Assembly: GCA_903881315.1 (NCBI GenBank) | Contig: CAIRSR010000053.1 | Coordinates: 1 to 47,796 of the forward strand | Direction of reading: 5' to 3' | Source: an uncultured Thiotrichales bacterium | Lineage (GTDB): Bacteria > Pseudomonadota > Gammaproteobacteria > CAIRSR01 | Length of the DNA stretch: 47,796 nucleotides | Shown here: positions 30,774 through 37,945 of the stretch, piece after piece | Layout: every line of letters begins with the position of its first letter | How positions within the stretch are numbered: the stretch's first letter is position 1 | The notes under the pieces: generated by a model | The model's input: the letters and a program-made list of their open reading frames with translations, nothing else | What the model was told of the DNA's origin: nothing | Database searches by the model: none | Made by a program: the position numbers and the translations under genes

Positions 30774-31366
30774 AAGGTGTTCCGCTTGCGTGTAACTGTC
30801 CTCTTCGCAATTCGCTTTGGGGTTTTCTTTATTGCCGATGCAATAGATGTCTCCGCAGCATCTGCAAGAGCGGCTTCGTCATCAACCATTTCTGGAGTCC
30901 ACTCAATGTCTTCGAAGTCGTCGTCGTTGTGCTTCAAAGACTGCTGGGACGCATAACGGGCCTTCCCCTCCGCGACACGACGATCCCCTTCCTCTTTGCT
31001 GAGATGTGAGTCTAGGTGTGGATCGGGGTCGGTCTTTTGTGTCACTACGGTATGGCTAGGAACGCCACCACCGGCCCACGTAGGCGACATATGGCCCGGT
31101 AGGAAGTTCTGTGTGGATGGGTCGTAATCGGCAGGGAGGCACACCTTCCCGTCAAGGATGTAATACCTACCTGCTGGGGTAACATTCTTTGCGTGCTTTT
31201 TCAATACAGCAACGATGTCAGCCTCAAACTTTTCGATGTCACGATCACGGTCTTCCGTTCCTACCGAAACCATAATCGACAACTGCTTTGCGTGAATCTT
31301 TGGCGTGTCCACAACAGCACTCTTTGGTGCCGCTTTCTTTGCAACTCGCTTGATAGGTGTAGCCAT
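30770..31366 (-). CDS. hypothetical protein with basic tails at both ends
   Basis: The 198-residue protein begins MATPIKRVAKKAAPKSAVV and ends KKTPKRIAKRTVTRKRNTL, with a folded-looking centre (QLSIMVSVGTEDRDRDIEKF, AKNVTPAGRYYILDGKVCLP) and an acidic segment HNDDDFEDIEW. The terminal KRVAKK/KRIAKR motifs recur in SSB, ParB-like, MoxR and other early proteins. No domain is recognised; DNA or nucleoprotein association is inferred from the tails. Confidence 0.6.
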   Translation of the reverse strand: MATPIKRVAKKAAPKSAVVDTPKIHAKQLSIMVSVGTEDRDRDIEKFEADIVAVLKKHAKNVTPAGRYYILDGKVCLPADYDPSTQNFLPGHMSPTWAGGGVPSHTVVTQKTDPDPHLDSHLSKEEGDRRVAEGKARYASQQSLKHNDDDFEDIEWTPEMVDDEAALADAAETSIASAIKKTPKRIAKRTVTRKRNTL

Positions 31367-31367
31367 T

Positions 31368-31532
31368 TCATTTCCCTTCTATGTATGAACGGATACGAGC
31401 AACGTGTGGGTCACAGTGCTTCCCCGTTCTTGTCTTGCAGGCATAATTCACTGGTGCGTTGCAGGTAGGGCATGTGTTTGACAACGCAACCAAAGACTTC
31501 TGATAGTCCTTCTTGCTATGCCTTAGTCGCAT
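31368..31532 (-). CDS. zinc-finger protein of actinophage CPxC...H type
   Basis: Start at 31532 (GGGAGGGG, 6 nt) gives 54 residues. CPTCNAPVNYACKTRTGKHC followed by DPHVARI matches a recurrent small zinc motif 'CPxCxAxxxxxCxTxxGxxxxxxHxxR' in actinobacterial phages, often at the end of larger proteins or as stand-alone ones. It is probably nucleic-acid binding or regulatory. It overlaps the preceding gene by 17 bp. Confidence 0.7.
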   Translation of the reverse strand: MRLRHSKKDYQKSLVALSNTCPTCNAPVNYACKTRTGKHCDPHVARIRSYIEGK

Positions 31533-31842
31533 TTGCAACCCCTCCCAACTCGGTAGTGTGAACAAGGTGCCCAAACGCCCCGATGTGGCCGTATACAACT
31601 TCGTCGTCGTATGGAAGCGGGCTTACCAATTTCTCCCGCTCCCCTAAACGGAATCCATAGTGAGCGGCAGCAAAGTTGCTGTTTTGTGCGATCGTCCACG
31701 ACGCATTGTTTGAAATAGCGTCCCACCAATCAATGACCTCGAATTCCTCTCCCGCTTCTACGATGCCGCGACAGGGGTCAAATGCGTTGTTGTTCAATAC
31801 CACGGTCTTGCCAGCGAGCGGGTGCGGCTCTTTGTGAGTCAT
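31516..31842 (-). CDS. hypothetical protein
   Basis: Start at 31842 (AAGGAGG, 7 nt; overlaps the previous stop as ATGA). The 108-residue product has PLAGKTVVLNNNAFDPCRGI, EFEVIDWWDAISNNASWTIA and REKLVSPLPYDDEVVYGHIG, resembling a small beta-rich domain such as those regulating or modifying other proteins in phages. No catalytic motif or family is recognised. Confidence 0.6.
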   Translation of the reverse strand: MTHKEPHPLAGKTVVLNNNAFDPCRGIVEAGEEFEVIDWWDAISNNASWTIAQNSNFAAAHYGFRLGEREKLVSPLPYDDEVVYGHIGAFGHLVHTTELGGVANATKA

Positions 31843-32267
31843 AGCGATTCCTCCTTCGGCTTTCCAAACCGGATAAACGGCGCTGGTGGTGTACCCATGA
31901 GTCGGAATTTGTTGATCTTCTTCGCAGGGATGACTCCCTGCTGAACGGCTGATTCGAATTTCGCCTGATCGAACATGCGAGTTGAGCAGTTGTTCCACTC
32001 GCCGTTCTCACGTAGCCATTCGATCAATCCCGCTTGGTCCCAATACTCGGACGGGTTGTTTTGTTGCACGTACCCTGCCAAAGACTCTCCGCCCTTACTA
32101 ACAAACTTGACGCCGTTAGTAAGGATGTCTTCGTCCTCTGCCATTCTTCCAAGGACAGAGACTTGTTCTTCCTTCACTACTGATTCCGCATACTTGATAG
32201 AGTCACGGACGTCTTTGATGATTGCCAAAGACTTGCGTACTGCGTTTAGCGCCGCTTGTGTTGCCAT
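31839..32267 (-). CDS. hypothetical protein
   Basis: A 142-residue protein with an N-terminal helix (NAVRKSLAIIKDVRDSIKYA), a central segment (LTNGVKFVSKGGESLAGYVQ) and an aromatic C-terminal half (SEYWDQAGLIEWLRENGEWN, FRLMGTPPAPFIRFGKPKEE). It follows the VWA-zincin gene by 14 bp and is coupled to the next gene (ATGA). It may belong to the same functional unit as the ATPase-VWA pair, but nothing in the sequence proves that. Confidence 0.6.
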   Translation of the reverse strand: MATQAALNAVRKSLAIIKDVRDSIKYAESVVKEEQVSVLGRMAEDEDILTNGVKFVSKGGESLAGYVQQNNPSEYWDQAGLIEWLRENGEWNNCSTRMFDQAKFESAVQQGVIPAKKINKFRLMGTPPAPFIRFGKPKEESL

Positions 32268-32281
32268 TTCATTTCCTCCTG

Positions 32282-34288
32282 TCAGACTGCACGGTGTTGG
32301 ATTGCGTTGTTTAGTATTCCTGTTACCAAAGCGCGAACCTTGTCCGTGATATCTTCGATGTTGTTGATAATGAACGTGTGGTGGAAGTGCCGTTCATACG
32401 TTGTGCTTGACACACCTCCAAATCTACTGTTGATCCCGATAAAGACTCGGGTTGCATCTGTTCCATCCAATAAATCGCCGTAGTTAGATTGAACAATCAA
32501 TCCAGACATCGGGTCCGTGTGGGACGAAGACCACTCGCCATCAGTAATAATGATTAGCAGGCGATTTGGCTTCTTGCTTGCGTTTAGGATGCGTCGTGCG
32601 TTCTGTATCCCAATAGAGGGGTTAGTGTCGCCACCATCGGCGATGAAAGACTGCAACCTGCCTTGCTTTGTATTCTCCCCGCGTTGGTACAGCGTTCTGG
32701 TTACTTCATCGAAGCCAAGGACACAAACATCTGCGTCGACTGCCTCCATGCCCCTCTTCAACACGTACAGGACACCGCTAGCGTGATCGGCCATCCTAGA
32801 CATTGATCCAGAAGTGTCCAGCAGGATTACGGCCTCTATACCCGCTGAATCTTCCGCACCTTCATCCCACTCGTTGTAAATTTCTTCGTCGTCAAAGACT
32901 GGCTCCTGCATGGCCTCGTGAGCACGCATTACGTCAAGGTGCCCTCGATTAGTGCGATAGTTCCAGCCCGGTTCTACCCTTGCGTGTAGCCTTCTCCACT
33001 CTGCTTCCATCTTTGCAAGGGTTACAGACTCGGAAGCGGTAACACCTCTTTCATGCCCGGTACGAACAGGAGCGTCAAGTTCAAGCGGCGCTTCGCGTAT
33101 TCCCTGTCGCATGTTGGCAATGTCGTTCTGTACGTCTTCGCACTGTTCAACCGAGTCCATAACGTCATTCAGCAATTCTCGGATTTCAGAATCTGTTAGC
33201 CGCTCTTCGTTAACACTGTTGCCAGCAGGTGCGCCAACCTCAGATTCGCTTCCGTCTTTCGTTTCACCTTGCTCACTATCTTCGGAGTCACCATCGTTGG
33301 CGGCTCCTTCTCCGTCCTCCCATTCGCTGTCGCCATCTTCGTCCTCTCCCGTTTCATCATCGGAATCACCCAAAGACTCATCGGCGTCATCGTTGGCCGG
33401 TTCTTCATCTTCGCCAATCGTGTCTTCCCAAAAACCGGAACCATCTTCGCCATCAGATTCGGCCTCGTCTTGCTTCTCTGTATCCTCTTTCACCTTGTCT
33501 GATTGCTCTTGCTTCTCAGAATTGGTAGTAGTGCTGTCTGGCTGGTGGTGATGGTCAGAACAAGTGCCTGTTCCATCAGGTCGTCCCTGAGTAGCACAGT
33601 CGTTGCCAGACGCTTGCAAGTCACGCATAAGAACTGAGAACATTTTTGACAATGCGTATGCGCGATCTAATTCGGCCTGAGTAGTCATTGAAAGCAATCG
33701 GTACTCATCAATGATCGCTTTGGCTTGATTCTTCTGGTAGTCAGTGCCAGAGAACCTCTCTTCAAGTGCCGCCCTTACCTCAATCGGCATGTATCTACGA
33801 CCGTGAGTGAATAGCATTCCTGTCGGCCATGATTCTTCCTTGACGAGAAACAGTTGCACGTTCATTTCTGTAAAGTATTTAGCCGCTGGCCGATACATAG
33901 AAACGAACATGGACTCGATGCGCTGATCCTCCAAGATATTGAATGCCGTTAGCGCTTTCTCATTGTACAACTGCTCTCGGTACTCCCTATCCCGCGTAGT
34001 GAACATCAGGTGGCACATTTCGTGATAGACAACGGCCATCAACCTTACAAGTCCAATCGGCTTGCTAAGGTCTTCGATCATATTCGTATTGACATAGATC
34101 GTCTTGCCATCACTAAACCCAACTGACGGCATTTGGTTAGCCCCGCTGGTTGTCATAACGACGTTAATGTCACGACGACCAGTAATAATGCGAACCGTCT
34201 TCGCAAAGACTCTGCCAAGCGCGTTTAGCCGTGTTTGGTTACGGTCCATGCTGATACTGGATGACGCTTGCTTAGAGAGTGTTGCCAT
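32282..34288 (-). CDS. VWA-domain protein with HExxH zincin-like N-terminus
   Basis: Start at 34288 (GGAGG, 8 nt) gives 668 residues. The N-terminal part has a metallopeptidase-like helix VVYHEMCHLMFTTRDREY (HExxH), followed by NEKALTAFNILEDQRIESMF, a layout found in CobT-like and 'VWA + zincin' proteins. A long acidic, Ser/Asp/Glu-rich linker (about 240-370) is next. The C-terminal VWA domain has the MIDAS motif AVILLDTSGSMSRM, FIADGGDTNPSIGI and LLIIITDGEWSSS. VWA proteins act with MoxR/CobS-type AAA+ ATPases, and such an ATPase is encoded 12 bp upstream. The pair resembles CobS/CobT or MoxR/VWA chelatase/remodelling modules. The substrate in phage is unknown. Confidence 0.85.
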   Translation of the reverse strand: MATLSKQASSSISMDRNQTRLNALGRVFAKTVRIITGRRDINVVMTTSGANQMPSVGFSDGKTIYVNTNMIEDLSKPIGLVRLMAVVYHEMCHLMFTTRDREYREQLYNEKALTAFNILEDQRIESMFVSMYRPAAKYFTEMNVQLFLVKEESWPTGMLFTHGRRYMPIEVRAALEERFSGTDYQKNQAKAIIDEYRLLSMTTQAELDRAYALSKMFSVLMRDLQASGNDCATQGRPDGTGTCSDHHHQPDSTTTNSEKQEQSDKVKEDTEKQDEAESDGEDGSGFWEDTIGEDEEPANDDADESLGDSDDETGEDEDGDSEWEDGEGAANDGDSEDSEQGETKDGSESEVGAPAGNSVNEERLTDSEIRELLNDVMDSVEQCEDVQNDIANMRQGIREAPLELDAPVRTGHERGVTASESVTLAKMEAEWRRLHARVEPGWNYRTNRGHLDVMRAHEAMQEPVFDDEEIYNEWDEGAEDSAGIEAVILLDTSGSMSRMADHASGVLYVLKRGMEAVDADVCVLGFDEVTRTLYQRGENTKQGRLQSFIADGGDTNPSIGIQNARRILNASKKPNRLLIIITDGEWSSSHTDPMSGLIVQSNYGDLLDGTDATRVFIGINSRFGGVSSTTYERHFHHTFIINNIEDITDKVRALVTGILNNAIQHRAV

Positions 34289-34300
34289 TACCACCACCTC

Positions 34301-35305
34301 CTAACTACGGATTTCAAAGCGGCCGTCTATGTCCAAAACGAATTCGTCTTCGAATTCGTCATCGCTTGTCTGCGATCCGGTGAGCGATGCGATGTCACGA
34401 ACGAAGTTATCGTTGTGCAACTCCATGATCTTCTCAACAGCCGCTGGCTCATCCCCAGCAAACGCTGCTACGAAGTTTCCGATTGCGAATTCAAGTCCCA
34501 ACTTAGGGTTTAGAACGAACTTCTCGAATTCCATTAGCATGTTGGTGCTAACAGGTGTAAGAATCTCTACACCGGCCATTGCACGCAATTTCAGCGCCAC
34601 TGTCTTTGTCGTTTGGAATTTCAACAACTTGTCTTCTACGTTAGTGTCGTAATCCCAATTGACTTTGATCTCAAACCTGTTTAGGAATGCCTGATTTAGT
34701 TCTTGCGTTCCACGGTAACCGGGGTTGTAGTCCATCGTCACCAAAGTCTTCGGGTGGCGGCGAACAATCTCTCCCCGGTGTCGCTGCAAGACGATATAGT
34801 TACGTCCATCCAGCAGAGAGAACAGCGCAGCGGCCATCTTCGGGGTCATCATGTTCCCCTCAGAGATATTGATAACGCCACCGAACCTAAAGATTTCGGT
34901 GAATGGGCCGTCATTCCATATCAACTTGCCCGTTACCTCATCCATTATGAAACCGCCAAAGAATACGTTTGGATCAATGGATACGTCACAAGGAACGGAT
35001 AGGAATGGAAGACCCTTGCTAGCGGCATACGCTTCATTCACCATCGTCTTACCTGACCCTGTTGGTCCCTTGATAAGAACGCTGTGTCCATTCTCTAATG
35101 CCTCATCGAACAGCGTAAAATCTTCGACCCCGCGAATAGAACGGTGGACATAGTTAGTGGCTTTGGACTCATCGGGGATGTAAGCGTTCACATGACCAGT
35201 AAGACTTGGCGCAGGAACTGCCGTCTTTTGTACTGGCTTTCGAACAACTCGCTTTGTAGTCGTATCAGTCTTTGTGCTTGCTGATGCGGTCTGTCGTGCG
35301 GCCAT
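34301..35305 (-). CDS. MoxR/CobS-type AAA+ ATPase
   Basis: Start at 35305 (AGAGGT) gives 334 residues with a basic N-terminal tail (TKRVVRKPVQKTAVPAP). The AAA+ core has Walker A LIKGPTGSGKTMVNEAYA, a segment GKLIWNDGPFTEIFRFGGVI and INISEGNMMTPKMAAALFSL (Walker B-like acidic residue), then sensor-1 TLVTMDYNPGYRGTQELNQA and arginine-finger candidate AFLNRFEIKVNWDY. The GPFTE...GG...n..n...p.....L...lD pattern is that of MoxR/CobS ATPases, which remodel partners presented by VWA proteins. It is translationally adjacent to the VWA-zincin gene, forming a likely two-component machine. An inter-gene hairpin lies just upstream. Confidence 0.85.
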   Translation of the reverse strand: MAARQTASASTKTDTTTKRVVRKPVQKTAVPAPSLTGHVNAYIPDESKATNYVHRSIRGVEDFTLFDEALENGHSVLIKGPTGSGKTMVNEAYAASKGLPFLSVPCDVSIDPNVFFGGFIMDEVTGKLIWNDGPFTEIFRFGGVINISEGNMMTPKMAAALFSLLDGRNYIVLQRHRGEIVRRHPKTLVTMDYNPGYRGTQELNQAFLNRFEIKVNWDYDTNVEDKLLKFQTTKTVALKLRAMAGVEILTPVSTNMLMEFEKFVLNPKLGLEFAIGNFVAAFAGDEPAAVEKIMELHNDNFVRDIASLTGSQTSDDEFEDEFVLDIDGRFEIRS

Positions 35306-35332
35306 TTCTCTACCTCTTTCGTTTGTGTTGGG

Positions 35333-35371
35333 TGGTGCGGGGATTGCCAAAGACTGACGACCCCCGCACCA
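35333..35371 (-). other. intercistronic hairpin upstream of MoxR gene, loop carries CCAAAGACT
   Basis: Arms 35333-35342 and 35362-35371 form a perfect 10-bp G/C-rich stem around a 19-nt loop. The loop contains CCAAAGACT on the + strand, the word overrepresented across 28.4-37.5 kb. No U tract follows on the transcribed strand. Confidence 0.75.
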
Positions 35372-35378
35372 TTGCTAA

Positions 35379-35993
35379 CTATTTCTTGACTCGACCACGG
35401 ACAGCCGCTGGCTTCAACAAGGACGAAGGAACCATGACCTTCGCTCCCGTTTCGTACTTGCCAACGCCGCGGACGACCTCGCACTTGCTCTTTAGGTCGT
35501 CATCTATCTTGAATCCGAGGAATGTAACCGTTGCCCCCGACAATGGAACGCCATCCCCAACTAGGTATTTCTTCCCGATCTCCAAGGCCACCTTTGCGGT
35601 ACGCTTTGGCATTGGGATTTCCTTTTCGGCTGGCTTAGCAGCAGCGCGCTTGGCGGCTGCTTCTGCCCTCTTCCTATCCGCAAGCGCTATCACTCGCTCC
35701 CGCGATTGCACCGCTTCGTTAATCGGCTCTAGGAGATTGTCTAGAGCGCCGTCAGCGATCAGCCCTGACAGGGTATTCGCAAAGTCCGTGTACTGACTAT
35801 CAGTAGCAGGGTCTTTGGGCTTCGGTCGTGGCGAAGACTTGACCGGAGCAGTTGCCGCTTTCTTTACCGGAGTAGCAACTTTCTTTGCTGGTAGCGCTGG
35901 TCGCTTAGTAGCGACCTTGGCTGGCACTGTCGTCTTTTTGGCCGCTACCTTCTTGGCAGGGGCAGCGATCTTCTTGCGTGGTGCGATTGCCAT
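35379..35993 (-). CDS. lysine/alanine-rich, histone-H1-like tailed protein
   Basis: Of 204 residues, the first 62 are Lys/Ala/Pro/Val repeats (KKIAAPAKKVAAKKTTVPAK and similar), like bacterial histone-H1-type tails that bind DNA without sequence specificity. The rest comprises a helical segment (FANTLSGLIADGALDNLLEP) with Arg/Ala-rich helix and a small beta-domain (LEIGKKYLVGDGVPLSGATV, TGAKVMVPSSLLKPA), possibly KOW/SH3-like. It is likely a nucleoid-type or DNA-associated protein. It lies directly upstream of the MoxR gene. Confidence 0.65.
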   Translation of the reverse strand: MAIAPRKKIAAPAKKVAAKKTTVPAKVATKRPALPAKKVATPVKKAATAPVKSSPRPKPKDPATDSQYTDFANTLSGLIADGALDNLLEPINEAVQSRERVIALADRKRAEAAAKRAAAKPAEKEIPMPKRTAKVALEIGKKYLVGDGVPLSGATVTFLGFKIDDDLKSKCEVVRGVGKYETGAKVMVPSSLLKPAAVRGRVKK

Positions 35994-36006
35994 GATCTTC
36001 CCTTCA

Positions 36007-36272
36007 TCAGATGTGCGTTGGTTGGTGCCGGTGTAATGCAGTGATGTCCGTTGTTACGAACCCGCATTGATCTTCAACACGCTTGGAACCGTATTGGAAG
36101 TTACAAGCGTAAACACCACATGCTGCTTCGAACAGGTCCGCCTTGAACTGCGGATTTAGTTCAAGCATGACATCGCAAAGACGATCAACTAGCACGTAAC
36201 GCAATTCGTCGGGCATCTTTGTTGCGCCGATCACGTTGCCCACGTCTCGAAGTCCTTTTTTGTCATGCTCAT
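36007..36272 (-). CDS. DFET-type small actinophage protein with apparent -1 frameshift
   Basis: The best start is the ATG at 36270-36272: the ribosome site GGGAGG lies upstream and it overlaps the previous stop (ATGA). That frame reads MSMTKKDFETWAT and hits TGA at 36231-36233. The -1 frame continues with VIGATKMPDELRYVLVDRL, ...LNPQFKADLFEAACGVY to 36007. Together they match a widespread actinophage protein family starting 'MT.kDFE.iA..I' and containing 'NP.Fd...F..ACG'. Either ribosomes shift frame (an A AAA AAG heptamer lies at 36055+200, i.e. 36261-36255 on the minus strand), a GTG at 36232-36234 restarts translation (GTGA overlap), or one base has been lost in the gene or sequence. Confidence 0.6.
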
Positions 36273-36394
36273 GGCCTCTCACCTCCCTTCCGCTCTCTAT
36301 CGATCCCAACGACGACTCCTAGTTCAAAGACTAGATAGCCACCGCCAACAATGGCCGCTACTCCTAGCGACCACCACAGGTCTAGATATCGCAT
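36269..36394 (-). CDS. 41-residue small membrane protein
   Basis: ATG at 36392-36394 has TTGGAGGG 3-4 nt upstream, and the stop overlaps the following ATG as ATGA. The product begins MRYLDLWWSLGVAAIVGGGY, continues LVFELGVVVGI and ends with a charged RERKGGERP, i.e. one transmembrane helix with a cytoplasmic-type basic end. One CAAAGACT word falls inside. Function is unknown. Confidence 0.6.
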   Translation of the reverse strand: MRYLDLWWSLGVAAIVGGGYLVFELGVVVGIDRERKGGERP

Positions 36395-36630
36395 CGTCCC
36401 TCCAAGTCAAAGATCGGACTCGGAAGCGACTCCAACAGTTGATGGAATGTTGGGCCGGTGTACCAAGGGTTGTTCTCTCGCTCTAGCCAATCAAGAAACA
36501 CCTCTGCAAAGATTGGCTCAACCGCTTCCGAGGCCGAACGTACAATCACTCCAAAGCGGGGCAACTGTCCAATGATGAATTTGGAATCGACACCGGCCCT
36601 TTTGGCAATGTGATAAACGCGGACTGTCAT
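36382..36630 (-). CDS. IF2_N-like small protein
   Basis: Start at 36630 (AGGGAG, 8 nt) gives 82 residues. MTVRVYHIAKRAGVDSKFII followed by GQLPRFGVIVRSASEAVEP follows the IF-2 N-terminal domain pattern ('irVyelAk.lgv.sk.li..L...G..vks..s.l'). A second helical part follows (FAEVFLDWLERENNPWYTGP). IF2_N modules bind nucleic acids or ribosomal partners, so a role in translation or RNA interaction is conceivable but untested. It overlaps the downstream membrane-protein gene by 13 bp. Confidence 0.6.
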   Translation of the reverse strand: MTVRVYHIAKRAGVDSKFIIGQLPRFGVIVRSASEAVEPIFAEVFLDWLERENNPWYTGPTFHQLLESLPSPIFDLEGRCDI

Positions 36631-36642
36631 TCGAACCACTCC

Positions 36643-36879
36643 CTAGTAATTAACTTCTACCAGTGAAGCGTTGCGCCTCACTTCTGCGACGTACGCATCA
36701 CCCATGTCAGATAGTCCTTGCGTGTAGGGCGACGTTACAGAGCAGAACCAACGTGCATACGGCTTGTTGTCGTCTGCTTGGTACTTCTTCAACACTAGCC
36801 AAGTCCATCCCTGATTGTTCTTCCACACCTCGTAGGGGTCACTTACTGGCCGTGTCTTGGCGCACAGGTTCTTTGCCAT
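36643..36879 (-). CDS. hypothetical protein
   Basis: Start at 36879 (AAAGGGG about 7 nt upstream) gives 78 residues: SDPYEVWKNNQGWTWLVLKK, PYARWFCSVTSPYTQGLSDM, GDAYVAEVRRNASLVEVNY. The pattern 'dPyev......gw.w.vLk.yq....k.YArWf..V.sp.t....d.GD.Y...i' recurs in small actinophage proteins of unknown function. The frame stays open upstream to 37158 (an ATG at 37041 overlaps another small frame), but the upstream part includes a strong hairpin and reads less like protein. Confidence 0.7.
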   Translation of the reverse strand: MAKNLCAKTRPVSDPYEVWKNNQGWTWLVLKKYQADDNKPYARWFCSVTSPYTQGLSDMGDAYVAEVRRNASLVEVNY

Positions 36880-36919
36880 TTCCTTGCCCCTTTCGTTTCG
36901 TGATGGGACCAACCCATCC

Positions 36920-36964
36920 CCAAAGACAGCGACAAATTCATTCGGCATTGGCCGCTGTCTTTGG
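36920..36964 (-). other. hairpin, 12-bp perfect stem, upstream of 36643-36879 gene
   Basis: Arms 36920-36931 (CCAAAGACAGCG) and 36953-36964 are exact reverse complements with a 21-nt loop. It lies about 40 bp before the ATG at 36879, like other leader hairpins in this genome, and its arm includes a one-mismatch copy of the CAAAGACT word. Confidence 0.8.
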
Positions 36965-37037
36965 AGTTGATTGGTACTTCGCATATCCATACCTTGCTTA
37001 TTCTTTGCGAGACAGTGTTTCAATCCCAAAGATTTCG

Positions 37038-37169
37038 TCATCGCAGGTGCCGTTGTTCTCCCGCTCTCTCTTTGTGATCTACTAACTTGCGTGCTTGCCA
37101 GCACAATCTCTGATGAGGCCAACCATGTTTTGTGTTCGATCTTGCTAAACGCTTGCATCCGTCGTTCAT
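37038..37169 (-). CDS. possible 43-residue protein
   Basis: A small frame whose ATG overlaps the upstream candidate stop (ATGA) and whose TGA overlaps an ATG at 37041 that is in frame with the 36643 gene. The product begins MNDGCKRLARSNTKHGWPHQ and is Arg/His/Lys-rich. GGAG is only 2 nt from the ATG, so initiation would depend on coupling. The chain of overlaps is the only support. Confidence 0.3.
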   Translation of the reverse strand: MNDGCKRLARSNTKHGWPHQRLCWQARKLVDHKERAGEQRHLR

Positions 37170-37294
37170 CTCTCCGTCACACTTTTGCTATGGCGTGATC
37201 CGATGAAGACTCTCCGCACAAGTCGCCGCTTAATCTCACTGACCACGTTCTTACGCTGAACGTGACGAGCGGTTGAATCAAGTTTCGATTCCAC
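37166..37294 (-). CDS. possible 42-residue basic protein
   Basis: GTG at 37292-37294 follows GGAGGT by 8 nt and the stop overlaps the next ATG (ATGA). The product is charged and helical (ESKLDSTARHVQRKNVVSEI, KRRLVRRVFIGSRHSKSVTE). No homology is recognised. A competing GTG two bases away opens another short frame. Confidence 0.35.
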   Translation of the reverse strand: MESKLDSTARHVQRKNVVSEIKRRLVRRVFIGSRHSKSVTER

Positions 37295-37310
37295 ACGGCC
37301 ATACCTCCCA

Positions 37311-37538
37311 CTATTCTGTTTTCTTTCCCGCCACCATCTCGGACTCTCCGCTAGGGTCGCAGCGGGTCCAATATGACCCCGGTGCGGACACATGGTGCAA
37401 GTTGATCCCTAGTCCGTCGCAAGACTCTCCGTGCGGCCTAACACCACCAAATGATCTTGGTAGCAGGTATGGTCTGGCAAAGACTCGTATTGGCGGCCAT
37501 TCCTCGTGATGACCCTTCCAAAACAAGACTTGCACCAT
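37311..37538 (-). CDS. possible 75-residue protein, first of leftward accessory genes
   Basis: An ATG at 37538 opens a frame to 37311: MVQVLFWKGHHEEWPPIRVF, RPYLLPRSFGGVRPHGESCD, SAPGSYWTRCDPSGESEMVA. It is aromatic and His/Pro-rich and could be real, as no better frame competes. The ribosome site is weak (AGGA, 8 nt), and the ATG lies inside a 15-bp palindrome (37531-37545, TGCACC/GGTGCA arms), a candidate operator. Confidence 0.35.
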   Translation of the reverse strand: MVQVLFWKGHHEEWPPIRVFARPYLLPRSFGGVRPHGESCDGLGINLHHVSAPGSYWTRCDPSGESEMVAGKKTE

Positions 37539-37566
37539 AGGTGCAATCCTACTCCTACTTAGGGTA

Positions 37567-37800
37567 AAAAGGAACCCTTTTTGACCGTTTGGCGCACCCA
37601 ATTTAGTGTCCGTTTTGTTCGTTTTGTCCGTTTTTATGGTAGCAAGATCATCTAAAAGGTCGTTTTTTGAGCAATAGCACCAAAAAAACAGGGGTCGGAA
37701 AATGTCCGTTTTGTCCGTTTTGTCCTCTTTTTTTCTTTCTCTTTATTTCTACTTTTATAAGAAAAGAAGGCTAAGTAATTATCTCTTTTTTTCTACTCGG
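37567..37800. other. AT-rich iteron region, candidate replication origin/operator
   Basis: The divergent gap carries 9-bp tandem repeats TGTCCGTTT at 37607-37615, 37616-37624 (one mismatch), 37625-37633, then again at 37703-37711, 37712-37720 and 37721-37729 (degenerate), plus a related TGACCGTTT at 37582-37590. An AAAAAGG/CCTTTTT inverted repeat lies at 37567-37583. From 37726 to about 37800 it is strongly AT-rich and pyrimidine-rich on the + strand. Iterons beside an AT-rich stretch, next to genes for a DNA-binding protein, DnaB and primase, fit an origin; operator sites for the divergent promoters are the alternative. Confidence 0.55.
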
Positions 37801-37842
37801 TACTTATATAGGTACTAGTACGCCCTACTTATGATCGCAACT

Positions 37843-37878
37843 GTGCGCGCCTGTACGTGTACGCGCATGTACGCGCAC
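37843..37878. repeat. GC-rich palindromic patch
   Basis: GTGCGCG (37843-37849) and CGCGCAC (37872-37878) form inverted arms, and the interior repeats GTAC three times and TACGCGC twice. This GC patch lies inside an AT-rich region just upstream of the rightward promoter, suggesting a protein-binding or structural site. Confidence 0.5.
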
Positions 37879-37945
37879 GCGAGGCAAGTTTTCTTCGGCT
37901 TTTTTGATTGCAATAGCGGCAAAGTATGCGACACGCCGAGTCTTT

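Noticed and set aside
33111-33551. Ser/Pro-rich plus-strand open frame opposite the VWA gene
   Set aside because: It is the complement of the acidic linker; no start signal, and the VWA/zincin frame is clearly coding.
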